From Deltaproteobacteria bacterium (GTDB lineage: Bacteria; Desulfobacterota; Desulfomonilia; UBA1062), in NCBI GenBank assembly GCA_020053185.1, contig JAGVNP010000117.1, positions 1 to 7,888 on the forward strand: a stretch of 7,888 nucleotides of DNA. Reading direction: 5' to 3'. The notes beneath the pieces were generated by a model. That model worked only from the letters and a program-made list of their open reading frames with translations, had not been told where the DNA came from and ran no database searches. Below, in pieces: positions 1 to 6,488 of this stretch. The translations under genes were made by a program, and so were the position numbers. How positions within the stretch are numbered: position 1 is the stretch's first letter; every line of letters starts with the position of its first letter.

Positions 1-820
1 AGGTGAGTCTGTTTCCATATGGCCAGTCAGATGCATACAAAACCTTGTCCGGACCAAATGTTTTGATGAGCTTTCGTATGGTAGACGGCGACTGGAAGGA
101 AACATCAACCCATACGTTTTTATATTTGCTGAGCATCGAGATCACGTCTTCAACCTCATATAAGCCTGAATGGCCTGCAATGAAATTCACTTTTGGAAAT
201 GATCTTACAAGCTCTTCTGCATACTGTATCTCGCCATACGAAGGGTTTTCTTTTGTTTTTTCATCACCAAGATAATATGAAGATATTCCGCAGTGAAACA
301 GGATCGGGAGCTTGAAGGATGCAAATGATTCCACTGCCTCAAACGTCTCTCTGCTGTTCAGAGGAATATTCTGGATAACGGGATGGAGTTTTAAACCCTT
401 TGCGCCTGCTGCAACATCTGATGCAAGGGATGATGGAATATCATACTTTCTTGTGTAATCTATGCCGGTAAAGCTCATTATGCCGGTATCTTTTTCAGAT
501 GCCGACTTGAGATCAGAGAAGCTTACATAAGGAGGAATCGGCATGCAGAGACTGTGGCTGACTCCTGCCTCATCCATTGATTTTCTGAAATTCTCACGCG
601 TGGCAGTAAAATTGCGCTCCCGCTCCGCAATGGTGACCCATTTTGAAAAGAGCTGGTAGAGAAAACCATCCAAACCGTAGTTTCTGTGAAGGCCTGCCTC
701 GGATATGGATACCGGATCAAAGATCCTTTTCTTTTTGATACCTGTCTTCTCAATTAACGCTCCTCCTTCAAAATTCAGGATGTCGCCAAGATGTGTGTGT
801 GCGTCAATTATTGTATGCAT
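1..820 (-). CDS. Amidohydrolase of the ACMSD-like TIM-barrel family (amidohydrolase_2), C-terminus beyond the left edge
   Basis: Reading leftwards from the ATG complementary to 818-820, the frame stays open to the window edge, giving 273 residues without a stop. Metal-binding landmarks of the amidohydrolase superfamily appear in order: DAHTHLG with H8 and H10 (HxH after strand 1), KLHP at 144-147, FHCG with H176, AGHSG with H217, and ASDWPYG with D265. Their spacing matches the amidohydrolase_2 (PF04909) group, which includes ACMSD-type decarboxylases and lactone or amide hydrolases. There is no signal peptide, so the protein is cytosolic and probably binds one Zn or other divalent metal. The start is set by GGAGG (complement of 826-830), six bases before ATG. 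It is transcribed away from the kinase gene. About 280-330 residues would be usual, so only a short C-terminal part is missing. Family and catalytic site are seen; the substrate, and whether it hydrolyses or decarboxylates, cannot be told. Confidence 0.9.
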   Translation of the reverse strand, partial: MHTIIDAHTHLGDILNFEGGALIEKTGIKKKRIFDPVSISEAGLHRNYGLDGFLYQLFSKWVTIAERERNFTATRENFRKSMDEAGVSHSLCMPIPPYVSFSDLKSASEKDTGIMSFTGIDYTRKYDIPSSLASDVAAGAKGLKLHPVIQNIPLNSRETFEAVESFASFKLPILFHCGISSYYLGDEKTKENPSYGEIQYAEELVRSFPKVNFIAGHSGLYEVEDVISMLSKYKNVWVDVSFQSPSTIRKLIKTFGPDKVLYASDWPYGNRLT

Positions 821-859
821 TGAATCCTCCTATTAAAATAACCTACTCTAACATGCCCT

Positions 860-889
860 CTTATCCATGCGGGAAGGTTGAGTTGTCAA
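860..889 (-). promoter_or_regulatory. Candidate sigma-70-type promoter for the amidohydrolase gene
   Basis: On the minus strand there is a perfect -35 hexamer TTGACA (complement of 884-889). After 18 bp comes GATAAG (complement of 860-865), four of six matches to TATAAT. Transcription would start near 853, leaving a leader of about 33 nt that carries the GGAGG site. The -35 match is strong and the -10 is mediocre. No GG-N10-GC sigma-54 signature was found at a sensible distance in this gap, so the amidohydrolase is probably not controlled like the ligase. Confidence 0.35.
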
Positions 890-967
890 GAACCAATCAG
901 ACTTCATTATAGAATATGATGCGTGTTTCTGATACCATGATACTATTGTATTCAAAAGAGGTGGTCT

Positions 968-3142
968 ATGGAAAACGAGACAGCAGCAAAAAACACTTTA
1001 CTTGAATTCTGGGATTACATTGACCATGGTCTCGTATTAACTGATGCCAGCCTTAACATAATCGCAGCAAACAAATTTGCATCTAAACTTTCTAAAAAAT
1101 CAAAACTCAGCAATAAAGAAACTCTGGTCTCCCTTTTCCCCTCGATCAAAGAATGTGTTAAGCCTGAAATGTTCAATAAGGACTTTATTACAGGCGATCT
1201 GGTACTAGCAGATCCTTCACGTTCCCTGGAAATACGTTGGGTGTCGCTGGGGGAAAACAAACTCTTTATTATAAAAGAGACCCATGAAAAAAATTCTTTG
1301 CCAGCAAAAAACCTCTCAGAACCCAATTCTTCTAAAATAACCCTGGATAGCAGACCAGGCGAAGGGATGGATGCACTTATTTCGACTGACACGAAAGGTG
1401 TTATAAAAAAATGGGACGCAAAGGCAGAATCGATCTTCGGATATACGTCTTCTGAAATGATCGGACAAACTATAGGAGTTATCTTTGATGATCCAAAAGA
1501 AGGAAAAGAGATTTATCGCATGGTAAACGCCTATGGGCACCCGGACAAACGCATTGTCAGGATGAAAAATAAGAAAAATCAAAAGCTGGATACCGTATGC
1601 TCTTTAAAAATTTCCGAAGAAGATGGGAAAAAGAATATAATACTTAATGTCAAAGATCTCGCCGAGATCCTGCGTCAATTTGATGAAATAATGCTCCTTG
1701 GGAGCTACCTTGAAACGCTTATAGAGGAAGCACCGGTAGGGATAATGATCGTTGATAACAACGAGCAGATAATCCGCTTCAACAAAAAACAGGAGAAGAA
1801 CTCACAAATAAAAAGAGAAGACGTGCTAGGTCACTCCCTATCTTCAGTGTTTGCAAAAACATTTGCAGATGAAAAAACCCGCAGCGTATATGAGACACTC
1901 AAAAACAGCAAAACAAAACAGGCATCCCTTTTGTTAGACCATTACACCCCTCAATACTATGATGAAGAAATGGCCTTTCGAATCCAGGCATGCAACCTCG
2001 GAGAAGGAATGGGGTATGCCATATTTTGTGAGATAGAAGGTGAACTTTACAACGCAAAGCGTAGCGCTGAAGAGACCGGAAAAGAGCTTAGACTCTCTCA
2101 AAAATATCTTTCGGCCCTGCTCGATGCATCACCCAATATCGTGATCTCTGTAGACAACAAGCACAGAATCCTAAGTTTCAACAAAACAGCAGAGATGTTG
2201 CTGGGTATTCCGGGAGAAGATATTTACGGGATCGAGGTTGACAGATTTTTTCCAGACGATGAGCAGGACAAATTGAAACATGCCATATCTTCTCCCTCGC
2301 TGTGGTATGACACAGTATCCATGTTAAGGGCAGATTCGTCAAATTTTCTCACAGAACTTTACAGCACCAAGATCACCGACGATGAAAGCGGAAAAGAGAT
2401 GGCCACCCTCTTAATCGGGAAAGATATGGAAGAGACAAATCAACTCAGGCAAAGCCTGATACAATCCCAGAAGATGAGTTTTTTAGGTGAGATCATAGGG
2501 GGTATTGCTCATCAGATCAATAACCCTCTGGTCGGTGTTATTAACATTGCAGATATATTGCTTCAAAAGACCGATAAGGAAAGCGAGCTATACAACTACG
2601 TCCGGATGATCTGGGATGCAGGAAACGACTGTAAAGACATTGTCTCAAGAATGCTGCGGTTCTCAAGAAAAAGCGACAAGATCAACTATGTGTACGTAAA
2701 CATGATCGATGTATTAAACGCAAGCCTTGCAATCGTAGCAAGGCAAAGTTTGTTCAGAGATATAAAGATCAAAAAGGAATTCGGATCAGTTCCCCTTATA
2801 CATGGAGATCTGATCTTGCTGCAGCAGGCAATGATAAATGTTCTCTGGAATGCAGCACAGGCGAGTAGCGATAACGGTGAAATAGAAATCGGATGTTCGT
2901 CTGCAGACAGATCTTCCCGCGAAGTTATGGTAACGATAAAAGATCATGGAAAAGGAATCCCGGAAAAAGATCTGCCAAAAATCTTCGAACCATTCTTCAC
3001 AACAAAAAAAACCGGTAAAGGAACCGGCTTAGGACTCTCTCTTTCATACTGGATTATCAAGGATCACCGGGGAAGGATTGAAGTTGAAAGCACGGAAGGT
3101 AAGGGATCAACGTTCAAGATACTCTTGCCAACAGTAAAATAA
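968..3142 (+). CDS. Soluble multi-PAS sensor histidine kinase (NtrB-like), partner of the downstream sigma-54 activator
   Basis: 724 residues with no hydrophobic segment or signal peptide, so it should sense a cytosolic cue. About four PAS-like modules fill the first two thirds: roughly 10-105 (weak), 132-232, 246-355 and 376-490. The second and third show the typical F-x-Y-x-x-x-E-x-I-G or D-V-L-G pattern, and the last has a clear LLDASPNIVISVD core. The transmitter follows. The H-box is GGIAHQINNPLVG with phospho-acceptor H515. The N-box is AMINVLWNAAQA with N624 and N628. The G1 box is DHGKGIP at 659-665, the F-box FEPFFTTK at 673-680, and the G2 box GKGTGLGL at 683-690. All ATP-lid residues look intact. 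One oddity is Q516 after the histidine, where E or D is usual. ATG 968 follows GAGGTGG (958-964). The regulator gene starts 16 bp after the stop, so the two are almost certainly co-transcribed partners. The PAS ligand is unknown. Confidence 0.93.
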   Translation: MENETAAKNTLLEFWDYIDHGLVLTDASLNIIAANKFASKLSKKSKLSNKETLVSLFPSIKECVKPEMFNKDFITGDLVLADPSRSLEIRWVSLGENKLFIIKETHEKNSLPAKNLSEPNSSKITLDSRPGEGMDALISTDTKGVIKKWDAKAESIFGYTSSEMIGQTIGVIFDDPKEGKEIYRMVNAYGHPDKRIVRMKNKKNQKLDTVCSLKISEEDGKKNIILNVKDLAEILRQFDEIMLLGSYLETLIEEAPVGIMIVDNNEQIIRFNKKQEKNSQIKREDVLGHSLSSVFAKTFADEKTRSVYETLKNSKTKQASLLLDHYTPQYYDEEMAFRIQACNLGEGMGYAIFCEIEGELYNAKRSAEETGKELRLSQKYLSALLDASPNIVISVDNKHRILSFNKTAEMLLGIPGEDIYGIEVDRFFPDDEQDKLKHAISSPSLWYDTVSMLRADSSNFLTELYSTKITDDESGKEMATLLIGKDMEETNQLRQSLIQSQKMSFLGEIIGGIAHQINNPLVGVINIADILLQKTDKESELYNYVRMIWDAGNDCKDIVSRMLRFSRKSDKINYVYVNMIDVLNASLAIVARQSLFRDIKIKKEFGSVPLIHGDLILLQQAMINVLWNAAQASSDNGEIEIGCSSADRSSREVMVTIKDHGKGIPEKDLPKIFEPFFTTKKTGKGTGLGLSLSYWIIKDHRGRIEVESTEGKGSTFKILLPTVK

Positions 3143-3147
3143 AGTTT

Positions 3148-3153
3148 AGGTGG
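3148..3153 (+). promoter_or_regulatory. Ribosome binding site that fixes the regulator start
   Basis: AGGTGG sits five bases before ATG 3159. The longest frame could begin at GTG 3150, but that codon lies inside this site and has no site of its own upstream. Starting at 3159 also puts the receiver domain's first strand (AKILVVDD) at residues 5-12, as is usual. The regulator is therefore 453 residues, not 456. Confidence 0.75.
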
Positions 3154-3158
3154 GACTT

Positions 3159-4520
3159 ATGAATAAAGAGGCAAAAATCCTTGTCGTTGATGACGAAGGT
3201 TACGCAAGGCAATACTTTAATTCCATCCTTACCGATGAAGGGTATCGCGTAACGCTTGCAAAGAGCGGAAAAGAAGCCGTTAACCTATGGTCAAAAAATT
3301 CTTTTGACCTCATTATTATGGATATCAGGATGCCCGATATCAGTGGCGTCGAGGTACTTAAAAATATACGTGAGACTGATAAAGATACAATGGTGATCAT
3401 GATCTCTGCATATGGAGATATGGATAGCGTAATTGAGACAATGCGGCTAGGAGCAAATGATTTTTTTCCAAAACCTTTTTCGAGTATTGAAAAGATAAAA
3501 ATCGACATACAAAACTGCCTGGAAAGAAGAAAGCTTATCAGGGAAAACTACCAATTACGCCAACAGGTAAAAGGCAGTAAGGATCTCGGAAAAATTGTTT
3601 ACAAAAGCAAGGCCATGGCACATGTAATGGATCTGGCATCCCGGGCAAGCGAACTCGACAGTCCCGTGCTCATCGAAGGAGAAACAGGCACAGGTAAGGA
3701 GCTTGTTGCGCGATATATCCATGAAATGAGTAGTAGGAAAAACCTCCCCTTCTTTGCCGTGAATTGCGGCTCTCTCTCGGAAAATCTTCTCGAGCCAACC
3801 TTATTCGGCCACGAAAAAGGCGCGTTTACCGGAGCAATAAAGAGCACAAAAGGGTATTTTGAGGCCTCCATGGGAGGCACTGTTTTTCTGGACGAGATCA
3901 GTGAAACATCTCCTTCATTCCAGGTAAAACTGCTAAGAGTGATCCAGGAATCCGAGATACGACGCGTGGGCAGCAATAAAACCACCAGAGTCGATTTTCG
4001 GCTCATATCGGCTACCAATAAAGATCTGGCTAGTCTCGTTAAAAAAGAGGTGTTTAGAAAAGATCTTTTTTATCGGATGAATGTGATAAAAATCTCAGTT
4101 CCTCCTTTACGAGAACGGCCGGAAGATATCTCTATATTGCTTAACTACTTCATGGATTGTGCATGTAAACGTCTCGGGTTAAAACCAAAAACATTCTCGA
4201 AAGAAGCAATCGCGGTATTAAAGACAATGCCATGGGACGGCAATGTACGGGAAGTTCAAAATATGGTGGAGCGAATTGTCGCATTATCTCCAGGCGATTT
4301 CATCGGAATAGATTTTCTTCCTCCAGAATACCAATCGCTCAGCGAGAAAGTTTCCTCTCTCGAGAGTTCGTTACGGTATGTTACTGCAAAAGATATTTTC
4401 GAGCATGCATATCTCAAAAAACTGCTCTCCTATGCACGATATGATCTCGAAAAAGCGTCTTCAGTTTCAGGGCTTGAGTTGTCAACACTTTACAGAAAAA
4501 AGAATCGGTATCTCAACTGA
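3159..4520 (+). CDS. Sigma-54-dependent response regulator of the NtrC family (receiver, AAA+, Fis-type HTH)
   Basis: 453 residues from ATG 3159, a normal NtrC-family length. The receiver spans about 5-120, with the acidic pair D11/D12, phospho-acceptor D55 in IIMDIRMP, switch residue S83 and K105 in PKPF, all intact. A charged linker follows (about 121-140, ERRKLIRENYQLRQQV, likely coiled coil). The AAA+ domain runs from about 147 to 390: Walker A GETGTGKE at 174-181, the sigma-54-contacting loop GAFTGA at 221-226, Walker B GGTVFLDEI around D245/E246, and FRKDLFYRMNV with arginine-finger candidates R300 and R306. The C-terminal HTH is at about 418-450, ending in STLYRKKNRYLN, the Fis-like recognition helix. 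The protein should be a phosphorylation-controlled ATPase that binds DNA upstream of a -24/-12 promoter and remodels sigma-54 polymerase. The kinase gene just upstream is its likely phosphodonor, and the dyads and promoter just downstream are its likely target. Confidence 0.95.
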   Translation: MNKEAKILVVDDEGYARQYFNSILTDEGYRVTLAKSGKEAVNLWSKNSFDLIIMDIRMPDISGVEVLKNIRETDKDTMVIMISAYGDMDSVIETMRLGANDFFPKPFSSIEKIKIDIQNCLERRKLIRENYQLRQQVKGSKDLGKIVYKSKAMAHVMDLASRASELDSPVLIEGETGTGKELVARYIHEMSSRKNLPFFAVNCGSLSENLLEPTLFGHEKGAFTGAIKSTKGYFEASMGGTVFLDEISETSPSFQVKLLRVIQESEIRRVGSNKTTRVDFRLISATNKDLASLVKKEVFRKDLFYRMNVIKISVPPLRERPEDISILLNYFMDCACKRLGLKPKTFSKEAIAVLKTMPWDGNVREVQNMVERIVALSPGDFIGIDFLPPEYQSLSEKVSSLESSLRYVTAKDIFEHAYLKKLLSYARYDLEKASSVSGLELSTLYRKKNRYLN

Positions 4521-4538
4521 ATTTGCAAAAACGCAAAT
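4521..4538. promoter_or_regulatory. Upstream dyad 1, candidate enhancer site for the NtrC-type regulator
   Basis: ATTTGC-N6-GCAAAT is a perfect 6-bp inverted repeat around a 6-bp spacer, starting at the first base after the regulator's stop codon. Its core (4522-4537) has the same arms and spacing as the dyad at 4602-4617. The centre is about 175 bp upstream of the -24 element, within the usual range for enhancer sites of sigma-54 activators. That this regulator binds it is inferred from position and symmetry. Confidence 0.6.
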
Positions 4539-4544
4539 AGGCTC

Positions 4545-4558
4545 TTTTTTGCAAAAAA
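4545..4558. repeat. Perfect 14-bp palindrome sharing the half-site, possible auxiliary binding site
   Basis: TTTTTTGCAAAAAA is fully self-complementary with no spacer. It contains TTTGC and GCAAA, the arms of the two flanking dyads, but packed together, so it is not the same 16-bp operator. Its centre lies 22 bp (about two helical turns) from the centre of dyad 1, which would suit side-by-side binding on one DNA face. A run of T and A makes chance palindromy easier, so confidence is moderate. Confidence 0.4.
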
Positions 4559-4601
4559 CCTCCAAAACAAGCCTGAATACATGGTTTGAGAGAAAAATAG
4601 T

Positions 4602-4617
4602 TTTGCATTTATGCAAA
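4602..4617. promoter_or_regulatory. Upstream dyad 2, candidate enhancer site for the NtrC-type regulator
   Basis: TTTGCAT-TT-ATGCAAA is a perfect 7-bp inverted repeat, equivalent to TTTGC-N6-GCAAA. The outer five bases of each arm and the total length match dyad 1 exactly. The centres of the two are 80 bp apart. This copy sits about 95 bp upstream of the -24 element, a typical distance for a promoter-proximal enhancer site. Confidence 0.62.
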
Positions 4618-4618
4618 T

Positions 4619-4655
4619 AAAAATAAAAAATCACCTTTCATAAAAAATCCTTTTT
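4619..4655. other. A/T-tract-rich stretch between enhancer and promoter, possibly bent DNA
   Basis: A-runs at 4619-4623, 4625-4630 and 4642-4647 and a T-run at 4651-4655 lie between dyad 2 and the promoter. Sigma-54 activation needs DNA looping, often helped by IHF or intrinsic bends. No good match to WATCAR-N4-TTR for IHF was found, so any bend here would be intrinsic. The base runs are seen; the bend is inferred, and the tract spacing is only roughly helical. Confidence 0.3.
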
Positions 4656-4702
4656 CTTACAAAGCAAGTACTACTCTGACCTTTTCGTAATTATCCCATG
4701 TT

Positions 4703-4718
4703 TGGCACGCCATTTGCT
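4703..4718 (+). promoter_or_regulatory. Sigma-54 (RpoN) -24/-12 promoter of the acyl-CoA ligase gene
   Basis: TGGCACG-CCAT-TTGCT matches the sigma-54 consensus TGGCACG-N4-TTGCW at every fixed position. The invariant GG is at 4704-4705 and GC at 4716-4717, exactly ten bases apart. Transcription should start near 4728-4729, leaving a leader of about 97 nt before the ligase ATG. The intact GAFTGA regulator gene ends 182 bp upstream and two matching dyads lie between, so the promoter is very probably activated by that regulator. Confidence 0.92.
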
Positions 4719-4825
4719 GCTCTATAAATGAATATAGTTTTTTATTTATTGGGAGGTCTCATAGCGACCAGATGTTTTGGAAATAAATAGTTCCCTGCAA
4801 AGAAAAACCATAGAGGAGGAAAACC

Positions 4826-6433
4826 ATGCCCAAAGATTTTGTTCAAGGATTGATTTCTGATGAGATAGAGCTGAAGTATGAGCAGATTCCTGATGTGACA
4901 ATTGTTACTTTCGAGAATGGGGAGTACGCTGATGAACCGATCACATATGCAGACCTTTTTCTGAACACCTGCAGGCTCGCCAAGGCGCTTACCCACTCAG
5001 GCATTGGGAAGGGAGATAAATTCAGCCTGGTAATGCGAAATCACCCTGAATTCCTTTATGCGCTGGGAGCAGCATCTCTTCTAGGCGCCACCATAGTGCC
5101 CATTGATCCGCGATCAAAAGGGAGCAAGCTGAGCTATCAGATCAACGACTCGGGATCAAAAGGCGTGATCTTTACCAGCGAGTTCATGGATGACATGAAA
5201 GGCATTATTCATGAATTTCCGAATCTCAAGGTTATTGGCGTGGTATACAAAGACGGGTACGATGTCCCCTATTCAGATAAATATCCAAGTATCAATGAAA
5301 TACTCGGTGGTCCGGAAGTTGCCCCACCTGATAACAGGAACAGGGATTTAAAAGCTCCGCTGGAGATTATCTATACATCAGGCACAACAGGTGATCCCAA
5401 AGGTGTGACCATCAAAGGGGATCGGCTGCCCATGTTCAAGCTTCTCGCACAGATGGTATGGCAATATACCGAAAATGATAAGCTCTACACCGGACTTTCC
5501 CTTACACATGGTAATGCACAGGCAGTTACATTAGTCCCCTCGCTCACACTGAACATCCCTTCTGTAATAAGCCGCAAGTTCACAAAGAGCAGGATCTGGG
5601 ACATTTGCAGAAAACACGGATGTACCACGTTTTCCCTCCTGGGCGGCATGATGATGGGGATTTACAGTGAGCCGAAGAAAGCCAATGACGGAGATAATCC
5701 AGTAAGAAAAGTTATCAGCGCAGGAACTCCGATCCCCATATGGAAAGATTTCGAAGAAAGATTCAATGTGAAAATCCATGAGTGGTACGGCGCTGTAGAG
5801 GGCGGTTTTGCCCATAACTCCCCGGGAGAAGGGCCTATCGGTTCTTTCGGAAAACCACTGCCAGGTGTGCTTGAAATGAAAGTGGTACGTGAAGATGATA
5901 CAGAATGTGAACCAGGAGAAATCGGCGAACTCATTTTCCGGCCAACGCAGGGCAAAGCTGAAGTCGAATATCACGGCAAAAAAGAAGCTTCAGAGCAAAA
6001 GACAAGAGGAGGCGTGCTCAGATCAGGCGACATGTGCCATATGGACAAAGATGGATGGTTTTACTTTGACTTCAGAAAAGGAGGGGGCTTAAGGCGACAG
6101 GGCGATTTCATTCAACCGGAGTATATTGAAAAGGTTCTCGCAGAGCAGCCTGAAATAACAGATGTGTGTGTATATGGAATCCCGGCAGAAACAGGTGCAC
6201 CAGGAGAAAGCGACATTGTCGCTGCCATTGTTCCATCCGAAGGAAAAAAGCTCGATCCAAAAAAAGTTTTTATAGTCCTTTCTAAAAACCTGGATAACAA
6301 CGCCATACCATCCTATCTCCAGTTGGTATCAGAAATACCCAAGACTGCTTCAGAAAAAAATCTGGACAGACTCTTAAGAGACGAATTCCGGAAAGATGCT
6401 CTCAATGTAGTCAAATATTCTGACTTCAGATGA
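4826..6433 (+). CDS. AMP-forming acyl-CoA ligase (ANL superfamily), substrate unknown
   Basis: 535 residues, full length for the acyl-CoA synthetase branch. It should turn a carboxylic acid, ATP and CoA into acyl-CoA, AMP and PPi in the cytosol, priming the acid for catabolism. The AMP/phosphate loop IIYTSGTTGDPKG (181-193) is canonical. The A5 motif is EWYGAVEGG (319-327), a variant of YGxTE that keeps E325. The A7 region RSGDMCHMDKDGWFYFDFR (399-417) carries D402 and R417. The hinge/A8 part reads GLRRQGDFI (421-429), where GEN is more common. The A10 lysine of the adenylation half-reaction is K511 in IPKTASEKN, with SEK instead of the usual GK. No transmembrane segment or signal is seen. 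Overall it looks closer to CaiC or medium/long-chain ligases than to acetyl-CoA synthetase. A strong GAGGAGG precedes ATG 4826, and the gene follows a sigma-54 promoter. Adenylation-thioesterification is secure; the acid used is not. Confidence 0.93.
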   Translation: MPKDFVQGLISDEIELKYEQIPDVTIVTFENGEYADEPITYADLFLNTCRLAKALTHSGIGKGDKFSLVMRNHPEFLYALGAASLLGATIVPIDPRSKGSKLSYQINDSGSKGVIFTSEFMDDMKGIIHEFPNLKVIGVVYKDGYDVPYSDKYPSINEILGGPEVAPPDNRNRDLKAPLEIIYTSGTTGDPKGVTIKGDRLPMFKLLAQMVWQYTENDKLYTGLSLTHGNAQAVTLVPSLTLNIPSVISRKFTKSRIWDICRKHGCTTFSLLGGMMMGIYSEPKKANDGDNPVRKVISAGTPIPIWKDFEERFNVKIHEWYGAVEGGFAHNSPGEGPIGSFGKPLPGVLEMKVVREDDTECEPGEIGELIFRPTQGKAEVEYHGKKEASEQKTRGGVLRSGDMCHMDKDGWFYFDFRKGGGLRRQGDFIQPEYIEKVLAEQPEITDVCVYGIPAETGAPGESDIVAAIVPSEGKKLDPKKVFIVLSKNLDNNAIPSYLQLVSEIPKTASEKNLDRLLRDEFRKDALNVVKYSDFR

Positions 6434-6488
6434 GGGGTTTTTCCTGCAGCATAAAAAAAGTTTCTGATTTTTTAAAAAGGAGGAAAAA

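Larger units (their letters stand above)
4521..4825 (+). other. 305-bp regulatory intergenic region
   Basis: No coding frame is credible here. In order it holds a dyad touching the regulator stop codon (4521-4538), a perfect palindrome (4545-4558), a second dyad (4602-4617), an A/T-tract stretch (4619-4655), a sigma-54 promoter (4703-4718) and a leader of about 97 nt ending in GAGGAGG (4813-4819), six bases before the ligase ATG. Two weak 4-bp stems in the leader (GGTC/GACC near 4755-4769, GGAA/TTCC near 4779-4794) do not justify a riboswitch or attenuator call. No GC-rich terminator stem was seen. Confidence 0.8.

Noticed and set aside
3..753. Open frames on either strand (3-275 plus, 523-753 minus) inside the amidohydrolase region
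   Set aside because: They are other-frame readings of the amidohydrolase, whose own frame is continuous from 820 to the left edge with all metal ligands and a good ribosome binding site.
817..830. Minus-strand GG-N10-GC as a sigma-54 promoter for the amidohydrolase
   Set aside because: The GG belongs to the ribosome binding site and the GC to the second codon, so it cannot be the gene's own promoter.
883..946. Sigma-70 promoter for the kinase gene (TTGTCA at 883-888; -10 candidates near 905-920, or extended TG-A-TACTAT at 938-946)
   Set aside because: Several half-matches exist but no pair combines good hexamers with a 16-18 bp spacer, so no single promoter can be supported.
3150..3158. GTG 3150 as the regulator start
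   Set aside because: The codon lies within the AGGTGG ribosome binding site of ATG 3159 and adds only three residues before a normal receiver start.
4521..4550. Rho-independent terminator for the kinase-regulator operon (ATTTGC/GCAAAT stem, T-run at 4545-4550)
   Set aside because: The stem is only 6 bp with four A-T pairs, and the T-run starts six bases after it. The same arms recur at 4602-4617, which argues for a protein-binding dyad.
4378..4620. 80-residue plus-strand frame running from the regulator's end into the intergenic region
   Set aside because: It overlaps the regulator's HTH out of frame, has no ribosome binding site, and its tail is made of the dyads and A/T runs.
4772..4786. 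Leader mini-ORF ATG TTT TGG AAA TAA
   Set aside because: Four codons, with the nearest GGGAGG about 15 bases upstream, which is too far; nothing suggests translational attenuation.
6434..6447. GG-N10-GC just after the ligase stop as a second sigma-54 promoter
   Set aside because: Only the GG and GC dinucleotides and one further base fit; the TGGCAC and TTGC contexts are absent, so this is chance.
6451..6475. A-run/T-run hairpin between the ligase and the exported protein as a terminator
   Set aside because: The stem would be only A-T pairs with no GC base, too weak to end transcription convincingly.
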